A stretch of 7,927 bases of DNA, from NCBI GenBank assembly GCA_018894775.1, contig JAHIPG010000358.1, positions 1-7,927 of the forward strand. Direction: 5' to 3'. The translations under genes and the position numbers were made by a program. This DNA comes from Nanobdellota archaeon (GTDB lineage Archaea > Nanobdellota > Nanobdellia > SCGC-AAA011-G17 > VGLX01). The notes under the pieces were generated by a model. It searched no databases. It saw only the letters and a list, made by a program, of their open reading frames with translations, and had not been told where the DNA came from. Positions within the stretch are counted from its first letter, which is position 1. Every line of letters starts with the position of its first letter. Shown here piece by piece: positions 1 to 5,856 of this stretch.

Positions 1-1
1 A

Positions 2-292
2 GTAACACCTGCACCACCAAGAGGCTTAAGAGCAATTGCCGGAAATGTAATTAAAGTAGCAACTGAAAAAAAATCAGGCATTATTGCCTCGATTATAATA
101 ATACTTGTAGGTGGATTATTCCTCTTTTCACAGTTCTATGGAGGTATGCCAGGAGCAAATCATCTCACAAGAGCGGCCAAGTTTCACAAAAAGGCTGAAA
201 AAGCCTATACAAAAAGTAAACATACAAAATCTAAAAAATTATATAAAAAAGCTCAAATATTACGAGAAGAAGGAGAAAGAAGGCTTCGTTGA
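2..292 (+). CDS. C-terminal part of an unrecognised single-pass membrane protein (5' partial)
   Basis: An open frame enters from the left edge and ends at TGA 290-292, giving 96 visible residues with no start in the window. Visible residues 1-24 are polar with a short Pro-rich start (TPAPPRG). Residues 25-46 form one strongly hydrophobic segment (SGIIASIIIILVGG and onward), a probable transmembrane helix. Residues about 56-96 are a Lys/Arg-rich, Ala/Tyr-containing helical tail (AAKFHKKAEKAY ... KKLYKKAQILREEGERR) with TPR-like or coiled-coil spacing. By the positive-inside rule this tail should be cytoplasmic. I do not recognise the family and assign no function. The frame was preferred over the overlapping frame at 111-398 because it is open from the window edge and has an ordered TM-plus-basic-tail layout. 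It converges on the hydrolase gene to its right. Confidence 0.6.
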   Translation, partial: VTPAPPRGLRAIAGNVIKVATEKKSGIIASIIIILVGGLFLFSQFYGGMPGANHLTRAAKFHKKAEKAYTKSKHTKSKKLYKKAQILREEGERRLR

Positions 293-296
293 ATTT

Positions 297-328
297 TTCT
301 TTAAGTTTTTAAAATTGAACTTAAAGAA
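297..328. terminator. Hairpin with flanking T-runs between convergent genes, candidate bidirectional terminator
   Basis: A perfect 11-bp inverted repeat (TTCTTTAAGTT at 297-307 and AACTTAAAGAA at 318-328, 10-base loop) starts 4 bases after the stop of the left partial gene. It lies in the gap before the stop of the convergent minus-strand hydrolase. Plus-strand T-runs at 294-298 and 306-310, and a minus-strand T-run opposite 330-334, would suit T-run-dependent archaeal termination in both directions. The stem is AT-rich, so the hairpin itself may be weak. The rest of the gap (329-411) shows nothing recognisable. Confidence 0.4.
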
Positions 329-411
329 TAAAAACCCATTTCATAACAGGGCTGGAAAAATATTTCATTCTCAAATCCTGATTTCTATCAAATTGTGATG
401 CCCAAACGATG

Positions 412-990
412 TTAATGCCCAGCACATAAAATTTTATATTTTAATAATTTAAGATGTTCTAAGGAACTATGCATTTTTTCTGGAACAGAAGTTTCTAAAT
501 CTACTCTCCCATAAACTCCTTTTCCAAATAATGTATCCCCTGAGAATAATATTTTTTGTTCTTTAAGAAATAAACATACAGAACCAATTGTATGCCCAGG
601 TGTTTTTATAACTTCCATGCCTGCTATCTCTTCACCTAAAGGCTTAAGTTTTATCTTCTTTAACTCTTCTATGGCTTCATCGAAAATTATTGCGCCTTCA
701 GGATTCTTCTCAAATGCTTCTATCTCTTCCTTGGAAGCGAAAAATTTTGCATTTTCAAACTTGGAAGGCTGTCCAACATGGTCTGGATGTAAGTGGGTAA
801 ATATCACATTTACTATGTCTTTTGGTTCATATCCTATTTCTTTCAAAGCATCCAACAGTTCTTCACTGTTTTCAGGGCTTCCTAGGTCTATTAGTGTAGG
901 TTCTTCTATGTCAACTAAGTAGATGTTTGAGCTTAGTCCTTTGCCGCCTGATATTTTCCAGATTTTTTTATCGATTTTAGTTGTTTGCAT
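412..990 (-). CDS. Metallo-beta-lactamase-fold hydrolase
   Basis: This 192-residue protein has the full metal-ligand set of the metallo-beta-lactamase superfamily: THLHPDH at residues 65-71 (H66, H68, D70, H71), H133 in TPGHTIGS, D152 in FSGDTLF, and a final H192 in CAGH. The N-terminal stretch (SSNIYLVD ... PTLIDLGSP, about 20-38) is the usual first beta-sheet of the fold. It most resembles the small glyoxalase II-like or general hydrolase branch, presumably binding two zinc ions in the cytoplasm. The substrate cannot be read from the sequence, and thioesters such as S-acylglutathione are only one possibility. The frame stops immediately after the last ligand His, whereas many relatives continue for a helix or more, so it may be a short or recently truncated form. 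ATG at 988-990 fits a leaderless transcript from the TATA box at 1011-1021. Confidence 0.85.
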   Translation of the reverse strand: MQTTKIDKKIWKISGGKGLSSNIYLVDIEEPTLIDLGSPENSEELLDALKEIGYEPKDIVNVIFTHLHPDHVGQPSKFENAKFFASKEEIEAFEKNPEGAIIFDEAIEELKKIKLKPLGEEIAGMEVIKTPGHTIGSVCLFLKEQKILFSGDTLFGKGVYGRVDLETSVPEKMHSSLEHLKLLKYKILCAGH

Positions 991-1010
991 GATATTTGTT
1001 TTGTAATTGT

Positions 1011-1027
1011 CTTTATATAAGATTTTC
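1011..1027 (-). promoter_or_regulatory. BRE/TATA promoter of the metallo-hydrolase gene
   Basis: Read on the minus strand, GAAAAT (a BRE match, 1022-1027) is followed directly by CTTATATAAAG (1011-1021), close to the archaeal TATA consensus. The box centre is about 26 bases from the ATG at 990, so transcription should start at or next to the start codon. No Shine-Dalgarno site precedes the ATG. Confidence 0.7.
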
Positions 1028-1043
1028 TAAAGCTTACTCATAA

Positions 1044-1053
1044 TATTTATAAA
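1044..1053 (+). promoter_or_regulatory. TATA box of the creatininase-family gene
   Basis: TATTTATAAA is centred about 28 bases upstream of ATG 1077, with no Shine-Dalgarno site between them, consistent with a leaderless mRNA. It lies only 16 bases from the BRE of the divergent hydrolase promoter, so the two transcription complexes would sit side by side. Confidence 0.6.
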
Positions 1054-1076
1054 CCTGGGATTAATAACTTATCTGG

Positions 1077-1883
1077 ATGGTTAATTATGAAGAACTTACC
1101 TGGGAAGAGATAAGGGATATTGATAAAGACAGGGTTGTCATTCTTCCTATAGCTACTATTGAAGATCATGGTCCACACCTTCCTGTTAACACTGATGGTA
1201 TTATAACAAAAGTTCTTTGCGAGAAGCTTGCTGAGTCTATGCCTGATGAAACAATTCTTCTTCCTATAGTGACTTATGGTTATAGCCCTCATCATGAGGA
1301 TTTTCCTGGCTCTTTGAATATTGGTTATGATACTTTGATAAGATACGTTGTTGACATTGGTAAAGATTTAGCCAAGCATGGTTTTAAGAGGCTGTTGATT
1401 GTCAACGGGCACGGCTCTAATGGGGCTCCGGTGGAGATTGCTCATAAGAGGATAAACTATGAGACCGATGGCAAGATACTTTGTGCTAGCTGTTTCTATC
1501 TGAGTGGAGATAAAAGTGTTAAGGCAATAAGTAAGGTAAGAAAATCTAAGTTTCCTGGGGGTATGGGTCATGCTTGTGAGCTTGAGACCTCTTTGATGCT
1601 TGTGGTTCGTCCTGATCTTGTTAAGATGGATAAGGCGAGGAAGGATATGAATTATCCTGAAGATACTGATTTGTTTATGGACTGGAGCGATGGTGCTTTA
1701 AGCTTCATGCCTTTTTGGAGCACTATAAGTGAGACAGGTACTGCAGGTGATCCTACGGTTGCTACTAAAAAGACAGGAGACTTCCTGCTTAAAGTTGCTG
1801 TTGACGAATTGTGTGAACGTGTAAAAATCCTAAGAAGGTTGGACTACAATAAGTATTCTAAAAGGGTAGATCATCATTCTTAG
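1077..1883 (+). CDS. Creatininase-family metal-dependent amidohydrolase
   Basis: This 268-residue protein is near the usual family length of 230-270. Signature motifs appear in order: PIATIEDHGPHLPVNTD at 24-40 (putative metal ligands E29, H31, D40), VNGHGSNGA at 109-117 (H112), and GHACELETS at 164-172 (acidic ligand E168 or E170). By family knowledge these bind divalent metals and hydrolyse cyclic or linear amide bonds. Family members include creatininase, the archaeal formamide hydrolase ArfB of riboflavin/F420 biosynthesis, and the mycofactocin peptidase MftE. ArfB is a reasonable candidate in an archaeon, but nothing here fixes the substrate and there are no riboflavin genes nearby. No signal peptide or membrane segment is seen, so it should be cytoplasmic. 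ATG 1077 is chosen because it sits about 28 bases from the TATA box and gives the normal N-terminus (ELTWEEIRD). Confidence 0.85.
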   Translation: MVNYEELTWEEIRDIDKDRVVILPIATIEDHGPHLPVNTDGIITKVLCEKLAESMPDETILLPIVTYGYSPHHEDFPGSLNIGYDTLIRYVVDIGKDLAKHGFKRLLIVNGHGSNGAPVEIAHKRINYETDGKILCASCFYLSGDKSVKAISKVRKSKFPGGMGHACELETSLMLVVRPDLVKMDKARKDMNYPEDTDLFMDWSDGALSFMPFWSTISETGTAGDPTVATKKTGDFLLKVAVDELCERVKILRRLDYNKYSKRVDHHS

Positions 1884-1913
1884 TAGTCAATAAAAAATCT
1901 TTCTTAGCATTTA

Positions 1914-1930
1914 GGAAAAGCTTATATATC
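1914..1930 (+). promoter_or_regulatory. BRE/TATA promoter of the AI-2E/AMP phosphorylase/dcd operon
   Basis: GGAAAA (BRE match, 1914-1919) is followed by GCTTATATATC (1920-1930). Transcription would start near 1948-1953, leaving a leader of about 20 bases containing AGAAGGGGAT (1957-1966), a partial Shine-Dalgarno match just before ATG 1970. The rest of the 1884-1969 gap is AT-rich, with short T-runs that could end the creatininase transcript. Confidence 0.65.
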
Positions 1931-1969
1931 TTTTTCGGTTAATTTATTCTATTATAAGAAGGGGATAAA

Positions 1970-2977
1970 ATGGAAGCTTCATTTTTTCATAAATATGCAA
2001 AGTATAATATTTTGTTGTTTTTCTTAATCATATTAGCAGTTTCTTTGTATATCATGTTCTCTTTTATTAGTGCTATAATAGCTGCTGCTATAGTCGCTTA
2101 TGTATTTTACCCTATGTTTAAGGTTCTGAATAAGCGTATAAAGAGCAAAGCAATCTGTGCTGGCATAATGATTTTGACTGTAACTCTGATAATTATAATA
2201 CCTTTATTTTTTGTCTTTAACGTTCTTTTTATCGAGGCTGCTAATTTTTATCAGGGTATAGGTGATATTGATCTTGCTCCGTTGTCTAATTTTATGTCTA
2301 ATCTTTTTGATAATGGGATAAATGTTGAGGTTTATGTAAGGGATATTGCTTCATCTGGTTTTTCTTTCCTTATGAAAACTTTGTCTGATTTTTTCTTATC
2401 GCTTCCTCAGAAGATTCTTATGTTGTTTATTACTATATTTAGTATGTATTATTTCTTTAAGGATGGTGATAAGGTTCTTGGATTGTTAAAAGGTTTTTTC
2501 CCATTGCATAGGGCACGTGCGAAAGTTTTTTTGGATGAGTTTAATAAGATCATCAACGCAACTATCTATGGTGTTTTTGTTAGCGCTGTGATACAGGGTA
2601 TATTGGGTACCTTCGGCTTAATAATATTTGATGTTTCTTCCCCTATTGTGTGGGGTTCGATAATGGTATTGGCTGCGATGATTCCTATTGTTGGAACATG
2701 GCTTATCTGGTTCCCTGCAGCGATTTTCAAGCTATTGAATGGGGATCTTTTCAATGGTTTTGGATTGTTGATATATGGTATACTTATTGTTTCAACTATT
2801 GATAATTTTGTAAAACCAAAGCTTATCAGTGGGAAGGCGAAGATTCATCCTCTTTTGATAGTTCTTGGTGTGTTTGGTGGCTTGAAGGTTTTTGGTATAA
2901 TTGGTATACTTATAGGGCCTTTATTCCTTTCTATGATGTTATTGTTGTATAAGTTTTATGTGAAGAAGTTAAAATGA
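1970..2977 (+). CDS. AI-2E family transporter (UPF0118/PF01594-type membrane protein)
   Basis: This 335-residue polytopic membrane protein has about seven or eight hydrophobic segments, roughly 13-30, 31-48, 61-86, 147-163, 197-220, 227-252, 262-278 and 294-327. A large loop between the third and fourth (about 90-145) is probably extracytoplasmic. Family landmarks are FYPMFKVL (46-53), FSMYYFFKDG (157-166), VIQGILG (207-213), IPIVGTWLIWFPAAI (238-252) and DNFVKPKLISGKAKIHPLL (278-296), followed by the Gly-rich GVFGGLKVFGIIGILIGP. Despite the family name, quorum-signal export is established for few members, and some act as Na+/H+ antiporters, so the substrate is unknown. It is the first gene of a three-gene operon. 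Its TGA overlaps the ATG of the AMP phosphorylase gene by 4 bases. ATG 1970 has a nearby purine-rich site and a clear promoter. Confidence 0.88.
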   Translation: MEASFFHKYAKYNILLFFLIILAVSLYIMFSFISAIIAAAIVAYVFYPMFKVLNKRIKSKAICAGIMILTVTLIIIIPLFFVFNVLFIEAANFYQGIGDIDLAPLSNFMSNLFDNGINVEVYVRDIASSGFSFLMKTLSDFFLSLPQKILMLFITIFSMYYFFKDGDKVLGLLKGFFPLHRARAKVFLDEFNKIINATIYGVFVSAVIQGILGTFGLIIFDVSSPIVWGSIMVLAAMIPIVGTWLIWFPAAIFKLLNGDLFNGFGLLIYGILIVSTIDNFVKPKLISGKAKIHPLLIVLGVFGGLKVFGIIGILIGPLFLSMMLLLYKFYVKKLK

Positions 2978-4449
2978 AATTAGAAGTAAAGCATTTTGAT
3001 TTATCAACAGGTGGGCCTTTGGTTGCTGTGCTTGATGATGAGGATGCGAAAAAGCTTGGATTGATGGCCTTGGACCGGATAAGGATAAGAAGGCTTAGAT
3101 CAAAGAAGGAGATAATAGCTAATGTTGATATTTCTACAGAGGGCATAAAGCCGGGTAAGATAGGTCTTTTTTTTGAGACATTGCAGAGGTTAGGTGTTCA
3201 GGAAGGGGTTCATGTGGATATTGAGCCTGCTAGCAGGCCAAGGTCTATTGATGTTATAATGAAGAAGTTGGATGGTCATATCCTTACAAGAGAGGAGCTT
3301 TCTATATTGGTTGATGATTTGATTCATGACAGGCTTAGTGAGGTTGAGACAACTTATTTTGTGGCAGGTGCTTATACTAAGGGTTTTACTTTGGAGGAAA
3401 GTGCTATGCTTACAGAGATATCAGTTGATTTAGGATTTAAGCTTGGACTTAAAAATAAGATTATAGTTGACAAACATTGTATCGGAGGAGTTCCGGGAAA
3501 CAGGACAACGATGATTATAGTTCCGATAATAGCGGCTGCTGGGCTTACTATTGCGAAGACAAGCAGCAGGTCTATAACATCTCCAGCCGGTACTGCGGAT
3601 GTTATGGAAGTTTTAGCTCCTGTATCATTGAATCATGAGAAGGTAAAGAGAGTTGTCCAGGAAACTGGAGGTTGTATAGTGTGGCAGTCTTCTTTAAGTC
3701 CTCATGGTGCTGATGAGAAACTTATCAAAGTTAGGCATCCTCTTAGCTTAGACCCACAAGGTTTACTTTTGGCCAGTATTATGGCAAAGAAGAAGGCTGT
3801 TGGTGCTACCCATGTTCTTATTGATATTCCTGTTGGTGAAGGGGCAAAGCTTACTTACAGGGCAGGGAATATGTTAAAGAAAAAGTTCATTAGTTTGGGA
3901 AGAAAGCTTGGTATGAAAATAAAGGTTATAATCACTGATGGTTCTCAGCCTATTGGTTCTGGTATTGGTCCTGCTTTAGAGGCAAGAGATGTTTTAGAGG
4001 TTTTAGAGGGGGATGGTCCTGAGGATCTTAGGGCAAAGTCTATTTTTATTGCTACAGAGCTTTTGAAGCTTGCTGGTGTTAAGAAGGCTAAGCAGGTTGT
4101 CTTGGATGTACTTAATTCTAAGGCTGCTTATCATAAGTTTTTAGAGATAATCCGTGCTCAGGGTGGCAGGAAGCATTTGATAATTCCTGAGGCTAAGTAT
4201 TTTTATTCTGTTGAGTCTCCTAAGAGTGGTGTTGTCAAGCATATTGCAAATAAACTTATTGCTAAGCTTGCTAGGATTGCTGGTACGCCTGATGATAAGT
4301 CTGCTGGTATTTATCTTAATGTTAGGAGGAATAATCATATACATAAGGGTGATGTTCTTTTCACAGTCTATGCTAATAATGCTAAAAGATTGGATTATGC
4401 TAAGCAGTTTGTCAAGAGGCATCATAAGAAGGTGGTTGTTGTAGGATGA
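2974..4449 (+). CDS. deoA: AMP phosphorylase (archaeal thymidine phosphorylase-like family)
   Basis: At 491 residues this is close to the roughly 500 typical of archaeal AMP phosphorylases and longer than bacterial thymidine phosphorylases, because of the extra N-terminal domain (about 1-84). The catalytic core shows DGHILTREELSILVDDL at 100-116, VDKHCIGGVPGNRTT at 165-179, the signature KTSSRSITSPAGTADVME at 195-212, and DGSQPIGSGIGPALEARDVL at 322-341. The established family reaction is AMP + phosphate to adenine + ribose 1,5-bisphosphate, feeding isomerisation to ribulose 1,5-bisphosphate and type III RuBisCO; neither of those genes is in this window. Position 169 is Cys where many relatives have Ser (KHS), a variant I recall also in some thymidine phosphorylases. 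The gene is translationally coupled at both ends by ATGA overlaps. Exact nucleotide preference is inferred from family. Confidence 0.9.
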   Translation: MKLEVKHFDLSTGGPLVAVLDDEDAKKLGLMALDRIRIRRLRSKKEIIANVDISTEGIKPGKIGLFFETLQRLGVQEGVHVDIEPASRPRSIDVIMKKLDGHILTREELSILVDDLIHDRLSEVETTYFVAGAYTKGFTLEESAMLTEISVDLGFKLGLKNKIIVDKHCIGGVPGNRTTMIIVPIIAAAGLTIAKTSSRSITSPAGTADVMEVLAPVSLNHEKVKRVVQETGGCIVWQSSLSPHGADEKLIKVRHPLSLDPQGLLLASIMAKKKAVGATHVLIDIPVGEGAKLTYRAGNMLKKKFISLGRKLGMKIKVIITDGSQPIGSGIGPALEARDVLEVLEGDGPEDLRAKSIFIATELLKLAGVKKAKQVVLDVLNSKAAYHKFLEIIRAQGGRKHLIIPEAKYFYSVESPKSGVVKHIANKLIAKLARIAGTPDDKSAGIYLNVRRNNHIHKGDVLFTVYANNAKRLDYAKQFVKRHHKKVVVVG

Positions 4450-4952
4450 CTGTTTTGAGTAAGAAAGATATTTTGAAGCTTATAAGAAAAGGTAAGATTG
4501 TTATCAGTCCTTTTTCTGAGTCTCAGGTGGGTCCTGCTTCTATTGATCTTCGTCTTGGTGAATATTTTAGGGTGTTCAGGAAGGGTAAGACTGCAAATAT
4601 TGTTGAAGGGACTGATTATAAGGATTTTACCAAGCTTGTTAAGAAAGATTTTATAATTTTGAAGCCTAATGAGTTTGTTCTTGGTGTTACTAAAGAAAAG
4701 ATCACTTTGCCTGCTGATGTTTGTGGTTGGCTTACCGGTCGTTCCAGGTTTGCGAGATTAGGATTGTCTATTCACATTACTGCCAGCTTTATCCAGCCGG
4801 GTATCAGTAACAAGCAGGTTTTGGAGATGAAGAATGTTAGCAGTATTCCTTTGAGGCTTATTCCTGGTACTAAGGTCTGTCAGATTATTCTTATGAAGGC
4901 TTCTGGGAAGAATAAGTATGAGGGTAAGTTTGCTAATCAGATTAGTGTTTAG
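4446..4952 (+). CDS. dcd: dCTP deaminase (dCTP deaminase/dUTPase family)
   Basis: This 168-residue protein has the dUTPase-like fold signatures. GPASIDLRLG lies at 29-38 and GRSRFARLGL at 98-107, where S100 and R104 match E. coli Dcd S111 and R115. HITASFIQPGI at 110-120 includes A113, matching A124, and VLEMKN has the catalytic Glu at E127, matching E138. The C-terminus keeps the family's NKYEGKF segment. The expected reaction is dCTP to dUTP + NH3, upstream of dTMP synthesis; archaeal relatives can be bifunctional and also hydrolyse dUTP to dUMP, which I cannot separate from sequence alone. At 168 residues it is shorter than the E. coli protein (193) but within the archaeal range. Its ATG overlaps the AMP phosphorylase stop, with AAGGTGG about 10 bases upstream serving as Shine-Dalgarno. 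The next gene converges with a 3-base gap. Confidence 0.85.
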   Translation: MTVLSKKDILKLIRKGKIVISPFSESQVGPASIDLRLGEYFRVFRKGKTANIVEGTDYKDFTKLVKKDFIILKPNEFVLGVTKEKITLPADVCGWLTGRSRFARLGLSIHITASFIQPGISNKQVLEMKNVSSIPLRLIPGTKVCQIILMKASGKNKYEGKFANQISV

Positions 4953-4985
4953 TCTTTATTTGTGTATATGTGTTTCTTTTGTTGG
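4953..4985 (+). terminator. T-rich stretch after dcd, candidate terminator
   Basis: Just after the dcd stop the plus strand holds several T-runs (CTTTATTTG, GTTTCTTTTG). These fit T-run-dependent archaeal termination of the three-gene operon. There is no hairpin, and the stretch overlaps the 3' end of the convergent nucleotidyltransferase gene, so it must also code on the other strand. Confidence 0.3.
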
Positions 4986-5729
4986 GCTTAGGTGTCCTGA
5001 TAGTAGATTGTTTCTAGCCAGCTCTGAGAAGACTCCTTTTTCCAGGCTTGTTCCTTGATAGTCCAGTAGTTCTGGTTCTGCTATGAATATTGGTGAGAAT
5101 ACTATGTAGTTGTCTGATTTTTTTGGTTTTTGTATGAAGCTTAAAACTCTATTTCCTTGTACTGAGACGTTTCCTTTTTGTGATGGTTTTGATGATGTTG
5201 TGAGCATTATTGTTGATATTGAGTTTGCTCTCCTGTGGTCTTCCCATATTTCTTTTAGTTTTATATTATCGAAGATTATATCATCATAGACTACCAGGAA
5301 GCTGTCATTGATTTTTCCTTTTAGTAATTTTAGGCTGTCGAATGTTCCTCTTGATTTTTCTTCTTCTACGTAGTTTATTTTTACTCCGTAGCTGCTTCCG
5401 TTGCCGAAATGGCTGAATGCTTTTGTTAGGATTTTGTGTCTTGCTATAAGAAATATTTCTTTGAAGTTGTTTTTTCTTAATGATTTGATGGCTTTTTCCA
5501 TTACCATTTCTCCGTTGATTTTTGCGAATATTCTGTATTCATCCTTAGAAATTTTGAGCTTTTCTTCTGGTCCTCCGGCTAGTATTACTGCTGTTTTGCT
5601 TTCATCAACTACTTTTTTTATTAGATGTTCTATAGCCTGAGATCTGTTTCTTATGTATAGGTTGTCGATTGCTGAGTCGATACTTTTAAGAAGGTTTTTA
5701 TCTAAGGTTATTGATATCTTTTCCTTCAT
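4956..5729 (-). CDS. Ribbon-helix-helix domain fused to a sugar nucleotidyltransferase-like domain
   Basis: This is a 257-residue two-domain protein. Residues 1-43 read as a ribbon-helix-helix DNA-binding domain: strand KISITLD, helix KNLLKSIDSAIDN, then the NRSQAIEHLIKKVV helix. Residues 46-257 resemble the GT-A NTP_transferase fold of sugar-1-phosphate nucleotidyltransferases: TAVILAGG (46-53), FAKINGEMVMEKAIKSLRKN (68-87), FLVVYDD (144-150, the metal-binding Asp region), FIQKP (198-202), NYIVFSPIFIAEPELLDY (207-224) and SLEKGVFSELA (228-238). The usual GxGTR signature after LAGG is replaced by PEEK, so catalysis is uncertain. The C-terminus is short, ending soon after SLEK. Divergent orientation to UDP-glucose dehydrogenase suggests a role in UDP-sugar supply, as enzyme, regulator or both (inference). 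ATG 5729 gives the canonical ribbon-helix-helix start and fits the TATA box at 5749-5760. Confidence 0.75.
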   Translation of the reverse strand: MKEKISITLDKNLLKSIDSAIDNLYIRNRSQAIEHLIKKVVDESKTAVILAGGPEEKLKISKDEYRIFAKINGEMVMEKAIKSLRKNNFKEIFLIARHKILTKAFSHFGNGSSYGVKINYVEEEKSRGTFDSLKLLKGKINDSFLVVYDDIIFDNIKLKEIWEDHRRANSISTIMLTTSSKPSQKGNVSVQGNRVLSFIQKPKKSDNYIVFSPIFIAEPELLDYQGTSLEKGVFSELARNNLLSGHLSPTKETHIHK

Positions 5730-5748
5730 GATAGGTCCTAATTTTTGG

Positions 5749-5760
5749 AGATATATAAAT
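5749..5760 (-). promoter_or_regulatory. TATA box of the RHH-nucleotidyltransferase gene
   Basis: On the minus strand ATTTATATATCT is centred about 26 bases from ATG 5729, with no Shine-Dalgarno site before the start, predicting a leaderless mRNA. Confidence 0.6.
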
Positions 5761-5784
5761 ATTCCGATAAAGTAGGATAATAAT

Positions 5785-5805
5785 AAACTTTTTAAACAAA
5801 AGTTT
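5785..5805. promoter_or_regulatory. Perfect 8-bp inverted repeat overlapping the ugd TATA-like box, candidate operator
   Basis: AAACTTTT (5785-5792) and AAAAGTTT (5798-5805) are exact inverted copies separated by TAAAC. A TATA-like CTTTTTAAA (5788-5796) lies inside it and would place the ugd transcription start near 5820. Dimeric ribbon-helix-helix proteins commonly bind short palindromic operators, and one is encoded divergently next door. The repeat is AT-only apart from one G/C pair, so chance occurrence in this AT-rich spacer is possible. Confidence 0.4.
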
Positions 5806-5846
5806 GATATTTTTTGTTAAAGAGGGGGTTACAAAAGCTCTTCTTT

Positions 5847-5852
5847 GAGGTG
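5847..5852 (+). promoter_or_regulatory. Shine-Dalgarno site that fixes the ugd start
   Basis: GAGGTG matches the archaeal anti-Shine-Dalgarno sequence and sits 4 bases before ATG 5857. An in-frame TTG at 5845 would overlap this site and add only MRCV ahead of the conserved MKVCMIGTGYVG, so ATG 5857 is taken as the true start. Confidence 0.75.
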
Positions 5853-5856
5853 TGTT

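Noticed and set aside
111..398. Plus-strand open frame of 95 codons
   Set aside because: It overlaps the edge-open membrane protein frame (2-292) and the hairpin. Its translation is low-complexity Lys/Phe-rich sequence from AT-rich DNA with no domain pattern.
617..922. Plus-strand open frame opposite the metallo-hydrolase
   Set aside because: It is antisense to a gene with a complete metal-ligand set, and its Ser/Phe-rich translation resembles no family.
1047..1295. Minus-strand open frame opposite the creatininase gene start
   Set aside because: It is antisense to conserved creatininase motifs and has no promoter or recognisable domain of its own.
4141..4444. Two overlapping open frames (one per strand) at the 3' end of the AMP phosphorylase gene
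   Set aside because: Both lie inside a well-conserved enzyme. Their Leu/Ile/Ser-rich translations are the expected off-frame products of its codon usage.
5401..5640. Plus-strand open frame opposite the RHH-nucleotidyltransferase gene
   Set aside because: It is antisense to the LAGG and helix regions of a recognisable two-domain protein, with no signal for independent expression.
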